A stretch of DNA of 64,000 nucleotides, taken from Petrosia ficiformis (taxonomy: Eukaryota; Porifera; Demospongiae; Haplosclerida; Petrosiidae). Location of the stretch: assembly GCA_947044365.1 (NCBI GenBank), contig OX345637.1:3830501-3894500 (forward strand), read 5' to 3'. The translations under genes and the position numbers were made by a program. Under the pieces are notes generated by a model. It was not told the origin of the DNA. It did not search any database and worked only from the letters and a program-made list of their open reading frames with translations. This document shows positions 33,961-44,905 of this stretch, piece after piece (position 1 is the first letter of the stretch; each line of letters begins with the position of its first letter).

Positions 33961-34481
33961 CAGCCGCCCACGCCCTTAACGAGCGAGAGGGCGCTGGAAG
34001 TATGGCAGGAAATTGACGTACATAAACGCAATACTAAGCATGGCTGCAGATGTTAGTTCAGCGATAACGTAGTCTTTCTAGCACCTTGGGTACCTACCTA
34101 CTGAAGATCAGTTTACTAAGTGCTAAACAACACTAACCTGGACACAAGCTCTTGCATAGCTTTAACACTTGAAGTGACATTTTCTAGCTTCCTGTAGCAT
34201 GGCTTACAAACATGGCATGTACCAAGGCTATGGGGATCAGGTACACAAACAAACTCTCTTAAGAAATTCATTCCATTTTCACTACTTCCCAGATTTCTCC
34301 ATTCTTTAGCACTCTGCGATCACAAATTAAACAGTTATTCGCCATGTTAAAAAGTAAACATCACACATTACGTCACAGAATACTGTGATGTGATTGGAGA
34401 GACGGATTTTGTTCTCTAGTTCCAAGAAAGTTGACTTAGTGTGCCAGACGCCCTCTCTCTCGTTAAGGGCGTGGGCGGCTG
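33961..34481 (-). mobile_element. 521-base element with 33-base TIRs carrying a coding-like exon
   Basis: The ends CAGCCGCCCACGCCCTTAAC (to GAGGGCG) and its inverse at 34449-34481 are nearly perfect inverted repeats and GC-rich in an AT-rich setting. On the minus strand an ATG at 34345 opens MANNCLICDRRVLKNGEIWE; after a frame break, PDPHSLGTCHVCKPCYRKLE follows and ends at a donor-like GTTAGT near 34130. Paired Cys motifs suggest a zinc-binding N-terminal exon of a transposon protein. A copy of the terminal repeat lies near 45183-45243. Confidence 0.6.
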
Positions 34482-34499
34482 GGGACGAGACTAAGTACT

Positions 34500-35645
34500 T
34501 TCTATGTAGGGATGGCACGGAAAAACAATGGCCGCCTATACATTTCAATTGCAAGTGATGAGCTGAAATCTCTGGTAATATATACAGATAAGTTTTAATA
34601 CACACATACCTATTCATATCTAGTGTTTTTATGACTACCAACACAATGTAGATGGGCAAAAATTGTCGTTGAGATAGAGAACCAGCGAGTGGCAAAACTG
34701 GCAAAATCTTCATATTATTATTATTATTAATATTATTATTATTTTCCAGACAAATCATTTTTTTGTTTGTTTAACTATCAAAATGATTCTAGCACCATTC
34801 CAGTCGCATTCATAGTAAAATTCTGGTCTGGACGTATCGATATGATATCTTCAAATACTATAAAAGAAGAGAGTCTCAACGACTACAAAGAATTGATCTT
34901 GAATTGGATGCCATTTTTGTAAGTGTATTCATTAATCAAGTCACATGGAATTCAATTGCACATGCGCATTTGTACACTCAGAACATGAAGCTGAAAAAGA
35001 GAAAGTGCTTGTTACATTGGAATCATAAGCATAGTAATAAAATGTGTGAGCAAATAATAATAAATATAATTATTAAGCCATTGTATAATAATATTATATA
35101 CTATGATAACATTGGAATGCCGGTTGGTTGATATAGTGACTGACACTACTTCTTGCAGATAGTGCTGTAAGTGAAATAGTAAGCATCATCTGTAAGTGAA
35201 AGAGAATGATAATCAATTCATAAATAATTGATATAATTATACAAAAGATTGACCTTCATTGATGAACAAACTTTAATGCATTTATGATTGAATGATTTCA
35301 TATAATATATCCAATCTTCAAAAAATATTCACACTTAAAAAAAACAAACAATGGAAACAAGTATAATAAAAACATTTCCAATAAAAATGAAAGAAGATGT
35401 AGGCATGTCAAAACCCAAAAAGCATCCAAACAAGGTTAGGTGGAACCCAAAATTAAACAAACCACTTCCATATAACCCTACATAAGTACTTACGCTACTT
35501 TGAAGCAAAATACAAAGAGCTGTACTTATGTAGGGTTATATGGAAGTGGTTTGTTTAATTTTGGGCCCCACCTAACCTTGTTCGGATGCTTTTTGGGTTT
35601 TGACATCCCTACATCTTCTTTCATTTTTATTGGAAATGTTTTTAT
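34500..35645 (+). mobile_element. Foldback MITE family I, copy B
   Basis: The left end has GTAGGGATGGCACGG and CATTTCAATTGCAAGTGATG, as in copies A and C. The core at 35385-35633 is a long hairpin with TTGGGTTTTGACATCCCTAC on its right arm and CCACTTCCATATAACCCTAC near the loop. The interior between end and core is longer than in copy A and partly matches 6650-7000. Confidence 0.7.
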
Positions 35646-35658
35646 TATTCTTTATATG

Positions 35659-35784
35659 GTATGATGGTGACATCTTATGCATAGTATACACAGAGTGGTC
35701 TATATTAAAAAATATAGACTTCCTCTTAAGTCTATATACAATATATAGACCTCATGGCATCAAAGGGGGAATGTCACCATCGTA

Positions 35785-35785
<1 letters not shown>
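35659..35785. mobile_element. MITE family III, copy 1 (127 bases)
   Basis: The inverted ends are GTATGATGGTGACATC and AATGTCACCATCGTAC. A second copy with the same ends lies at 35995-36090. No coding capacity. Confidence 0.75.
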
Positions 35786-35822
<37 letters not shown>

Positions 35823-35852
35823 CTATACATATGTATATAATATATATATATA

Positions 35853-35977
35853 TAGAACCTGAGTTTTGTGTCTGAGGATGTCGTATAACCCAAGCCTGCG
35901 AGAGCTATATCACATCGGAGGACACAAAACGAGAGTCCTATATACATGTATATGCATTATATAGGACCTATTAGCAT
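35853..35977. mobile_element. Palindromic MITE family II, copy 2
   Basis: Shares AACCTGAGTTTTGTGTC, AGCCTGCGAGAG and the inverted AGGACACAAAACGAG with the copy at 33814-33946. The left end is partly replaced by a TA tract. Confidence 0.7.
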
Positions 35978-35994
35978 ACTATATACAATAGATT

Positions 35995-36090
35995 GTATGA
36001 TGGTGACATCTACTACATAGTGTGCACATGGAAGTTCTATGTACAATATATAAAACTCACCACATCAAAGGGATGATGTCACCATCATAC
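35995..36090. mobile_element. MITE family III, copy 2 (96 bases)
   Basis: The perfect inverted ends are GTATGATGGTGACATC and GATGTCACCATCATAC. It lies 18 bases after a family II copy. Confidence 0.8.
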
Positions 36091-36107
36091 TATATATATA
36101 TATATGT

Positions 36108-36286
36108 CATGATACGGCGAAACATCAAAGTAAACCACAGGGATATATATATGATATAGCACTGCGGTCAGATATAGCACCTGCCGTCGAAACAGACTAC
36201 AAGAAAACAACACTTACCTTCTCCAAAGTGCCGACAAAAAGGTAGGAGAAGTGTCAGACATCAACAAAGGTTTCGCCGTATCATGA
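36108..36286. mobile_element. MITE family IV (179 bases)
   Basis: The ends TCATGATACGGCGAAAC and GTTTCGCCGTATCATGA are perfect 17-base inverted repeats. The interior holds two GATATAGCAC words, which also occur outside the right end near 36311, so the host sequence may itself be a repeat. Confidence 0.85.
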
Positions 36287-36341
36287 AATATTGGGCTCGG
36301 TTTTATAAATCTGATATAGCACTCGTGCTGTGACATAACCT

Positions 36342-36342
<1 letters not shown>

Positions 36343-36422
<80 letters not shown>
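36343..36422. repeat. (TA)n microsatellite, about 80 bases
   Basis: An essentially pure TA run between the MITE cluster and the right arm of the inverted duplication. Long TA tracts can form cruciforms and break, which is relevant to the rearrangement next to it. Confidence 0.95.
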
Positions 36423-36423
<1 letters not shown>

Positions 36424-36957
36424 CATTATAATGATTATATGCAGACCTCTCAACTTCAAAACGTAGTCTGTAGTGTGAAGGGTGTACATGTATAACTAGA
36501 TGTTTTTACTCCAGACAATACTCCTTGGAATCTAGTGATAATCATATATACTTAATACACAAAAATACAAAATCATTTTTAATGTTGTCTTTTGTAAACC
36601 CCTGTTACCTTTTTAGCTTCTTCAGTACTTCATCGGGTTTTCATTGTATTGGATTATCAATATAGGGTTTTACAGCCAAAAATGAAGCCGGAGTGAGTAC
36701 CATCTAGAAACAATGAACTTCTTGCTGCTGGGAGTTTTGTTTCTATTTATAATTATGTGAAAGTTCTTTCTTTCCCTCTAATTTAACCCTTAGAGCACTG
36801 AGCCTGTTTTTCAAAATTCTTCCCATTTCCAACACTGGCAACTCTATTGCATATAATTTGGCCACCGTTCACTTTCTCTACCCCAAACTTGGCTCCTTTT
36901 CCGACATGGAGTACTACTTCCACCAACTTGCTTACCGGGACTCGAAACAAACACAAC
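36423..36957. other. Spacer end, no gene recognised
   Basis: A minus-strand open frame at 37067-36783 runs across the duplication junction, and its part outside the ABC sequence (words RVPVSKLVEVVLHVGKGAKF) has no family that I recognise. It is probably mobile-element debris brought next to the right arm. Confidence 0.35.
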
Positions 36958-37995
36958 TTAACTCTAGTTCCAGTGATGGTATCATACCTGAAAAATTTGA
37001 AGGAAATATTTTGTTCTCCGCCGTTGTATTCAATTATCCATCCCGTCCTGATGTGAAGGTTTTGCATGGATTAAAAAATGATTATTAAACTAGGACAGAC
37101 TGTTGCATTGGTTGGCCCAAGTGGGTGTGGAAAGAGTACCATAGTCAAACTTATCCCAAGAATCTATGAGTCTATTGGAGGATTTGTAAGTATAATTGTA
37201 TAGAAATGAAATGTTTGAATGAATTGTACTTATTTTTAGATTTCGTTAGATGGAATAGATATCAGAGATTTGAATATTAGCTGGTTACATAACCAGATTG
37301 CTGTTGTATCTCAAGAACCTGTTCTATTCAATGTAAGTGTTGCTGAAAATATTAGTTATGGGAAAGAGAGTGCTTCAATGCATGACATTGTAATGGCTGC
37401 TAAAGTTGCTAATGCTCATGACTTCATCTCTAGTCTTCCTGATGGATACAACACAGTATTGGTGAAGGAGGAGCTCAATTGAGTGGAGGTCAGAAACAAC
37501 GCATAGCTATTGCTCGAGCCATAGTACGAGATCCCAAGATCCTTCTTCTTGATGAAGCTACCTCTGCTCTAGATACAGAGTGTGAGAAATATGTTCACAA
37601 AGCTCTAGAGAAAGCAAAGGAAGGTCGAACTACTATTATTATTGCTCATCGATTGTCTACTATTCAAAGAGCAGATGTGATTATTGGTATTGATAAAGGA
37701 GTCGTAGTAGAGATGGGTAATCATGCTGAATTGATGAATAATGAAGGTCTCTATTATCAACTAATTGTGAACCAAAAGATTACAGAAGAAGAAAAAGGAA
37801 AAGGTAATGGGATCATTATGTTCTATACATGTCTATGTTTGGTTTCTTTATTATTCTATTCGCTTAGATATGTTTTGGAAAGCAGTTGATGAACAAAACC
37901 CAGTCTCATCTGCTATAATCAGTCCAGCACAATATAGTAGTACTGTGTACAGAGAAGGTTTAAGCCAAAACACAGAATTAATGGATGTTACCAAG
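36958..37995 (+). pseudogene. ABC transporter binding-domain-1 fragment (right arm)
   Basis: Exons 36958-37185 (5' truncated), 37240-37803 and 37868-37995 copy the left-arm ABC exons. Present are Walker [29 protein letters not shown], Walker [24 protein letters not shown] and the linker word [10 protein letters not shown]. It shares with the left arm the extra A in the A6 run (37073-37078) and the lost base near 37456-37470, so it was already broken when duplicated. Its 3' part is better preserved than the left copy ([15 protein letters not shown] is intact). A last piece of the next exon lies at 42196-42288. Confidence 0.8.
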
Positions 37996-38569
37996 GTCTG
38001 TTTAATTAGCTGGGGCTAGTAATTTTAAATCAACTTTACTTTGGGTATTGGTTTTGGTAAAATTGTGATGCAATAATAATTTATGCAATCTAAAGTAATA
38101 TGAACAAGATATCCTTATGCAATGTAAAGTAACAAGAGTTTGATTATTTTCTGATGTCACCGTTAATCTTCTCATGCCTGAAACAATATTTATTGATTTC
38201 CACTCAAACTGTTGCAGTGCATCTCAGTAGAACAGTTATTATTTGCAGTTTATGAAAGCTGCTTACTGTAGAGATGTTGTAAACTGTACTGTAACTTGAG
38301 TTCATGTGCATTCAATTCCCAATAATTGATCAATCCTCAGAATGATGCAGAGTTTCATTCAGGGTTTTTTTTCCACCATGGTCATCTATTGCTTTTCGTT
38401 GAAAATTAGACATACACTAAAATTGAAATACCATAGTTGGAGATATTTTAACATTTAAGAATTTCTGTGAAAGAAATTTACAAATACAGAAAATTTCGTG
38501 GCTTGAAGCATCCACGAAACATTTCGCCCCTTAAAAATTTGGAAGCAGCTAATTAGTGATACATAAAGT

Positions 38570-38845
38570 TGAACATGGAGATGTGTGTCTGTGGATATCA
38601 CGTTTACAGACAGATATGGGAAGCAGCTATCAATGAAGATCTTGTCTGTAAAGTGTGTCACAAAATTCCACGGACTGCTACGCAGTAGCAGTTATAAAAG
38701 ATGGCAGAATTGTGGGCACATACCCAGAAAAAATAATATCTTGCCTCTGCTCCCTTTTTCTAAGAGACATGAGACTGGAGGTTTGGAAATTTCTTGCATT
38801 CTAACATTTACAGGAAAGAAAAATGAAATAAAGAACCCTCCTTGA
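38570..38845 (+). pseudogene. HIRAN-like fragment 3 (right arm)
   Basis: Plus-strand frames read GYHVYRQIWEAAINEDLVCK, then after frame breaks GTYPEK-type and GGLEISCILTFTGKK words. It matches 30735-31000 inverted and resembles 27590-27810. Not functional. Confidence 0.5.
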
Positions 38846-39676
38846 AAAGAATAGTAGCTTTCTTCTTGAATGCTTGAAACATTAGCTATACTCTTCTTAA
38901 AACCTTGTATGTATTGCTACAGTATTGTATATTGTATTGTGTGACAAGAGATTACAAGTGGCTGGGGCTTCACACTTTTCAAATTTAAAGCAAACACTGT
39001 GATAATATACAGTGTGATGTGGTTAATAAATACATAAATAAATATTAAGGTAACATTACCCCTCTTGATAGAATGCTCAATTGTGTATGTTTTTAGGGCC
39101 ACATATATATAACGATTCAAATCCCCATTCTTACAGGTAAGATTGTATTCCACAATATTTGCTTGAAATATTGTTATCCTGTGTGAAGATTTTCTGGCAA
39201 GAACCCTGGAGGGAAGTGGTTTTGCTACCCTAGTATATAATAGTTATATAATTATAAATACTAGGTGGAACCCACGATATAGCAATCATATGGATGCATG
39301 CCATTAAAACTATTGTCTTGACAAAGTAGTGCAAAGTAGTCTCTAGAGGCATTGAAACAAAATGATTATGTGCATGATTGACATCAGGAATGGAGCAAAG
39401 GCCAATAAAAGGACTTAAGCATTAAGCACTGATAATTTAAAAGTATCTTACATTAAAAGCATAACTCTTAATTAACATCAATTTTGTGTCCGTACGATAA
39501 GTGGACAGTTTAGCTAAGTTGAATTACTAGCCTCCAATTCCTTCCAAAATTGAAGGGATTACACTTGCCTGGTTGGCTTTAGCAGCATAAGTGTTTCACA
39601 TACAGCACTTGAGTGCTTAAAATACGTAAGAATGACTTAAATCTACCCCAGTGAAAGTGCTGTAAGCGTCAGTACT

Positions 39677-41275
39677 CAGAGGCAGATTTAGCATGGGGCT
39701 GAAAACATTTTGTAAAAAAGGGGAGGGGGGGTGGGGCTTTTTACAAAATGTTTTTTTTCTGGCTGTTTTAAAATACTTTTTCCTCTCTGGTCAAGTTCTG
39801 CTTTTTTATTTCAAGCCACACTTTTAAGTTACATAACCCATTCAGTCATCAGGCTCTGCCCAATAAATTCCACATGGCAAGTAAAAGTAAAACATGCACT
39901 AAAGGACAGCAGACGATTTTTCCTTTTACCAAAAGTGTGAGAGTTCAAGAAGGTGAGGATGTAACTGAAACTATTGAAAATGACTCTGAGTCTCCTGTCA
40001 CCCACCACCTCTCATGATGATGCCATTAACCTCATGGAAACTAATACAAGCTCTAACTGCTTCCTGTAACTGGCCCACATGATTTTTCCATTCTATTGCC
40101 AATGTTGTTAGCTAACCAGTTATCAGATGATCAAAAGTACAAAGCACTCACTGACCTTGAACGTCCGTCCACAAACATTCCTTTCAAGTAAATCTTGAAG
40201 GAGACCAGTGAAGATGATTTCAGGCTTCGTGCTTCCGAGCATTTCTATGGCTCACTTATAGCAGATCAGATAACGGGAATTATTGTTCGTATTGTGTTGT
40301 ATTTAAAATAAAACTCACAATAGAAGATAATCTTGGTGGATTAATTAAGTGAAATTTAAAAAGGCCCTTGACCGATTTATCATCTCATGTAGCAACGAAC
40401 TACCATAAAAGTACATGTGCCATGTTTGATGCGTTTTTAGAAGTAATGTCAAGTCGAAAAAAATATTGTTCAGCAATTGACTGATTTGTACGAAACAATT
40501 AAAAACAACAGTCAAGCAAGTCAATGATTGGTACAATAGAAATATGTGGGCATCAAGGCATATCCTTATGGGGTCATAGAGATGATTCCCATTAAATTGA
40601 TAAAGTGAGCAACAACCTAGGCACAAGGTGGAGACACAATTCTAGCAGATTTTATGAAAAAAGCTCACAAAAATGCAATATACTGCTCTAAGACTACTCA
40701 AAATGAGATAATTGATACTCTTGGTGGTATGATTAATGAAACAATTGTGAATGAAATTAAAGATCCCCCTTTTTTCTGTTATAGCAGATGAAGTACAAGA
40801 TGTATCTTGTGCTGAACAAATTAAGATATATAAGGAGAATGAACCCAGAAGCAAACGGTGAGTTGTTATTCAACAGACAATCAAAGAGCTTTGTTGAGAT
40901 ATGACAGGCCATATCATAGCTACTACAATACTGGAAGGGTTAAAGAATTTGGGACCTCACTATGTCAACTTGTGCAGTCAGAGGTATGATGCCGGTGGTT
41001 CCATGGCTGGTGCTGTAATTGATGCATGCAGTATAATACTAAAACAATACCCCTGACCACATTGCTGTAGCCACTCAACCTACTCTACCCTCTTTGATCA
41101 AGATTCTTTCTACCATTGTACCATTACTGTAACATCATGTGAGCAGTTTCTCTGGATTACATAGACTGAAAGTATATTTACGCTCCACTATTTCTACACA
41201 ATGGTGTATGCAGTACTTGATTACATGTTTTAGGCTTTTAGCTCCTCCCATACTTTCATGCTGGATCCACCCCTG
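39677..41275 (+). mobile_element. hAT/ZMYM-like transposon remnant (right arm)
   Basis: The ends CAGAGGCAGATTTAGCATGG and CATGCTGGATCCACCCCTG match the left-arm element inverted. An ATG near 39873 opens SKSKTCTKGQQTIFPFTKS, a typical transposase N-terminus. Later fragments include LWGHRDDS-like, FSVIADEVQDVSCAEQI (near 40775-40820), HIIATTILEGLKNLGPHY and RYDAGGSMAGAV, all landmarks of ZMYM/hAT-type transposases. Stops and shifts break the frame many times. Confidence 0.7.
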
Positions 41276-41417
41276 GTACGGCTTAAGTCTTTTCATCAAT
41301 CTATAAGCACTTTAAAGCATTTATTCTGCTGTGCTTAAGTTCAAAAGTTAAGCCACAAGTGCTTTTTAAAAATGTTTTAACTACACGTAGTGACAAATAC
41401 TTAATAATTTTATTATC

Positions 41418-42105
41418 AGAGAGTACGGTAGTACTCTCTATGTAGAGATGGCCCGAGAAAAAATGGACGCCCATACATTTCAATTGCAAGTGGAAACCTG
41501 AAATCTCTGGTAGTATATTATACAAATAAGTTAAAATATACATAACTTACAATAATTATATTGAGTATTTTTATAACTAACAATACCTTTTTGATATTCA
41601 GAGGTCTTCGTTAAAGTATAGAACCGGCGAGTAGCAAAACTGGCAAAATGTTCATATTATTCACTATTATTATTATTCCTCTTTTTCAGAAAAATAGATT
41701 TCTATGTTTCTGAAGCTATTAAAGCAGTTTTAACATAAATACAAATATAATTATTTTAAGTTAAATTCAGGGGAACAAACTTCATATTGTTCTGTTTCTT
41801 GACCTAAATCAAAACAATGAAAACAAGATTAATAAAAAAACATTTTAAAAAATGAAAGAGTATGTAGGGATATATATCAAAACCGAAAAAGCACAGGAAT
41901 TAACAAGATGGCTTTGGCAACAAAATGAAATACCACTTCCACATAACAGCCTACATCAGTATACACAACTTAAGTAAAGGCAAAACACAAAGAAATGATA
42001 CTTATGTACGGTTATTATGTGGAAGTGGTATTTCATTTTGTTGCCAAGGCCATCTTGTTCCTGTGCTTTTTCGGTTTTGATATAATGTTTTTCACTATTC
42101 TTGTA
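41418..42105 (+). mobile_element. Foldback MITE family I, copy C, with a paralogous empty site
   Basis: It starts near CAGAGAGTACGGTAGTACTC and ends near CACTATTCTT. The left arm of the inverted duplication has no insert at the matching place (near 29300-29325), so the boundaries are given by comparison of the two arms. The hairpin core is 41852-42090, with AGTGGTATTTCATTTTGTTG on the right arm inverted at 41915-41945. The insertion is younger than the duplication. No clear target duplication is seen beyond TA. Confidence 0.75.
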
Positions 42106-42327
42106 AATTATATAATTGTTACAATTTTGGTATATAATTATAATTATGTATATATAGGGATGGCTGCAAACCATAAATTTAATTATATTTTTTCAGGAAA
42201 TCAATGAAAAGATGCCACTTTTACACACGACAACTCATAAGTACACTCGCAGAAAATGGTACTCATTTACTGCAGTGAAGGAGGTGCATATACAGAATTA
42301 CATAGATTACTAACATAAACCTTATGA

Positions 42328-42920
42328 CATAGGCGTCTGCACTGGTAGAACAGGTAGGGCATTTGCCCTACCAATAATTTCCAGTTATAATTGTAATTAA
42401 CAGTATTTGTAAAAATAATGGGTGTGACTAACATTCCTCAACACGTGTGCGTGTAAATACCTAAACTGAGATCGATGTCTCGCGTAGCCCGCCTCTCCCA
42501 CTCTAGAGTGGGAGGGGCTGGCTACGCGTGACTAGAAAACTGCATGTCTTCTGAGGTAGTCTTTCTATTTAAAATGATGCTTTTAGCTTCTGCCACTAAT
42601 GCTGTTAGCGAGAGGTCATGCTTGGCTCTCAGGAGAACGAAGGCTTGGCTTAGAATAACTTGAGCCAGGAGAGATTGAACCACTGTGAACTTGATGTCAA
42701 TAGCTGAAGAATCCGTGTCTGTAAATGAAGTAGACTACACACCTTCGGACTCTTCTCTTAGTTTAATAATATTGTTTCGTATTAATCATCAATAATATTA
42801 AGTGACCACACCCCTCATAAATACATAATTAAACACAAAAATTTTTCCACACACTTAACGCGCAGAAATACACTACTCTCTGCCCTACCTACTTCTTTTT
42901 GCTTCCGACGCCCCTGTATG
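42328..42920 (+). mobile_element. Non-autonomous hAT-like element with a transposase C-terminal piece
   Basis: The ends CATAGGCGTC and GACGCCCCTGTATG are imperfect inverted repeats of the CAGGGGCGTC kind. Inside, near 42590-42665 (+), SATNAVSERSCLALRRTKAW matches the conserved C-terminal dimerisation motif of hAT transposases. A 50-base GC-rich hairpin at 42481-42530 (CGCGTAGCC...GGCTACGCG) lies within it; half of it recurs at 62191-62220. Confidence 0.6.
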
Positions 42921-42984
42921 ATGCAAAACAAATCTCCCTACATACATTTTAGTATGATTGATTACAATACTCTTACCTGATAAA

Positions 42985-43545
42985 TCATATTCTGGGAAAA
43001 AAGAATGTATTCCATCATTTACAAGAAGCCACACAACACCAATATGAATGCATTCAGGCCAAACCTGTCATAACATGTGTACTTCAACTACAAAAAAGTC
43101 AGGTCTGAGCTTATCACATGAGCAAGAATACACCCACTCTGCAGTTCCTCTGAATGACTTCCCAAATCGAGAAACAAATTGCATGGTAAGTATTGTGCTA
43201 CAGAAATTGAAAAGTTAAAAATTAAATGATTGATTAATACCTTCAATATTGCAGTAACTAGTGAAATATCATGGACAATGAACACCCTCAATGCTCCATC
43301 TATAGGTACAATATAGATGCTATTGAGTAGTTGAGGGATTATAATTAAGGTAATTAACAATGTTGATGTTGTATATACCTGCTGAGTACTGGGTGATGAC
43401 ACCTCATGAATATTTGTTGTGGATGATGCAATTTCATGAAGTACTTCCTAGTAGTCAATTACTGCAGGAGAACCATCAAGATTGTTTTGAGAACCAACAT
43501 TTGCATTTTCACTGTGTGCAATTTTCGATGAAAACCTAAAAATAA
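42985..43545 (-). other. Possible exon cluster, unrecognised
   Basis: On the minus strand several open pieces are bounded by plausible GT-AG sites: one near 43535-43381 ending SSPSTQQ (with an in-frame TAG), one with VPIDGALRVFIVHDISLVTA, one with QYLPCNLFLDLGSHSEELQS, and one with VWPECIHIGVVWLLVNDG before a GTAAGA donor. Phases do not join cleanly and no family is recognised. It may be a decayed gene or a chance set. Confidence 0.25.
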
Positions 43546-44399
43546 AACTTCAGCACAACAAATAAGCATTTTGTGTTGATACTTAAAGGAGATTTTTGTT
43601 TTTGCTACGCTTTAAATGAGGTGAAGAGAAATCAAATTTATCCTTTCCTACCCTACAGAAAGTTTTTGACATTAGTTTTCTGTTTTCAGCTTCTGAAGGA
43701 CAAATCTATAATGTGATGTTTGCATTGTAAAACATGGTATTTCACTAAAACATTTGTACAGATTTGTATATTATACATTTAGAATTTTTAGCATACTATG
43801 TACTTTGTTCACCAAACACTACTATAGCAAATGAACTAATTTCTTTAGTCCAGCACAACATTAGTTTAGTATGTTGGTGACACAGGACGTTATATCATAC
43901 GATAGTAAACTTTTCTCATGCATGGTAAATATTAAGTATCTTGTAATTATAAATTACCAATCACTATACACTCTGTTGGGCTTGGAAATATTAGAGAGAA
44001 ATTGCATCTATGAAATATACTAGGGACTTACTAGAATTCAAATGGAAAGTAGTATTATAATGATTACTATATAGGTGTGATTATTAGTATTGATAATTAT
44101 CAGTGTTTATGATTTTGCAGTTTCAGTTTCATAATTAGTTATCAAATTCCTAATCATCCGCATACCAATTTCTTTTGCTGAGTGTTTTGAAAATGTGTGA
44201 TTATCCATACTTAATGAACCAATAAATAAATACTGCACATGTCCAATTACTAGTTGATATTAATTTTTAAAAGGTGTTCATGCAACGATTTATGCAATTA
44301 ATCACAATTAATCCATTAATCGGTATAATTACATATCTCTGATGTATTATGTGCACGAGATTCAAGTACTTGCAAGGCACTTGTGGCTTACCATATGAT

Positions 44400-44905
44400 A
44401 GCCTTCCTTTACCTGAGCAATGTGGTTGGTTGAAACGTCCAAATTCATAATTGACTGGGGAGATCCAGAAATACAGTCATCTATAGAGAACATCATCAAC
44501 TTCTTATTATAAGGATCTAGTTGCAAAAGTGGGTGCAAAACAAACAGATGTGGCTTCAAGAAAAAGGATAGCTACTGTGGGCCTGGTTGTAAGTGCCATG
44601 AATGTAATAACTTACCACTCAAACAAGTTGAAGACATTATTGATGACCAAGAGGAGTCTGAGCGCAACACTGATAGTGATGAAGATGGTAGCAGTTGTTC
44701 TAGTGATGAAGAGACAGAAACACAAATAATAATAACAGAAACTGTTGACATAGCATCATTTTTTGTAGTATTTTCTAAAATTAGTAAACATATCAGTATA
44801 GTGTGTTCAAAACATTTGGTACAAATTTGTTTCAGAGCAGATATCATGCTAACGTTTACATTTACAAATGCTTTAGACATATATAAACAACTAGAAACAG
44901 TGTAA
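44400..44905 (+). pseudogene. CXC (tesmin/TSO1-like) zinc domain of a transposon protein, broken
   Basis: One plus-strand frame reads MWLVETSKFIIDWGDPEIQS, then IENIINFLL, a TAA at about 44510, then GSSCKSGCKTNRCGFKKKDS, YCGPGCKCHECNN and an acidic Ser-rich tail. The Cys spacing is that of CXC domains, and the preceding Trp-Asp and IE-INFLL words are the usual lead-in in uncharacterised sponge mobile-element proteins. The TAA replaces the Lys expected just before the zinc domain. Confidence 0.6.

Larger units (their letters stand above)
36958..42288 (+). repeat. Right arm of the inverted segmental duplication
   Basis: Inverted partner of 29138-32325. It is longer because it keeps a fuller hAT copy (39677-41275), has extra sequence at about 38105-38530, and has a foldback element inserted at 41418-42105. 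The outer end stops in the middle of an ABC exon; beyond it no further ABC exons follow. Confidence 0.85.
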
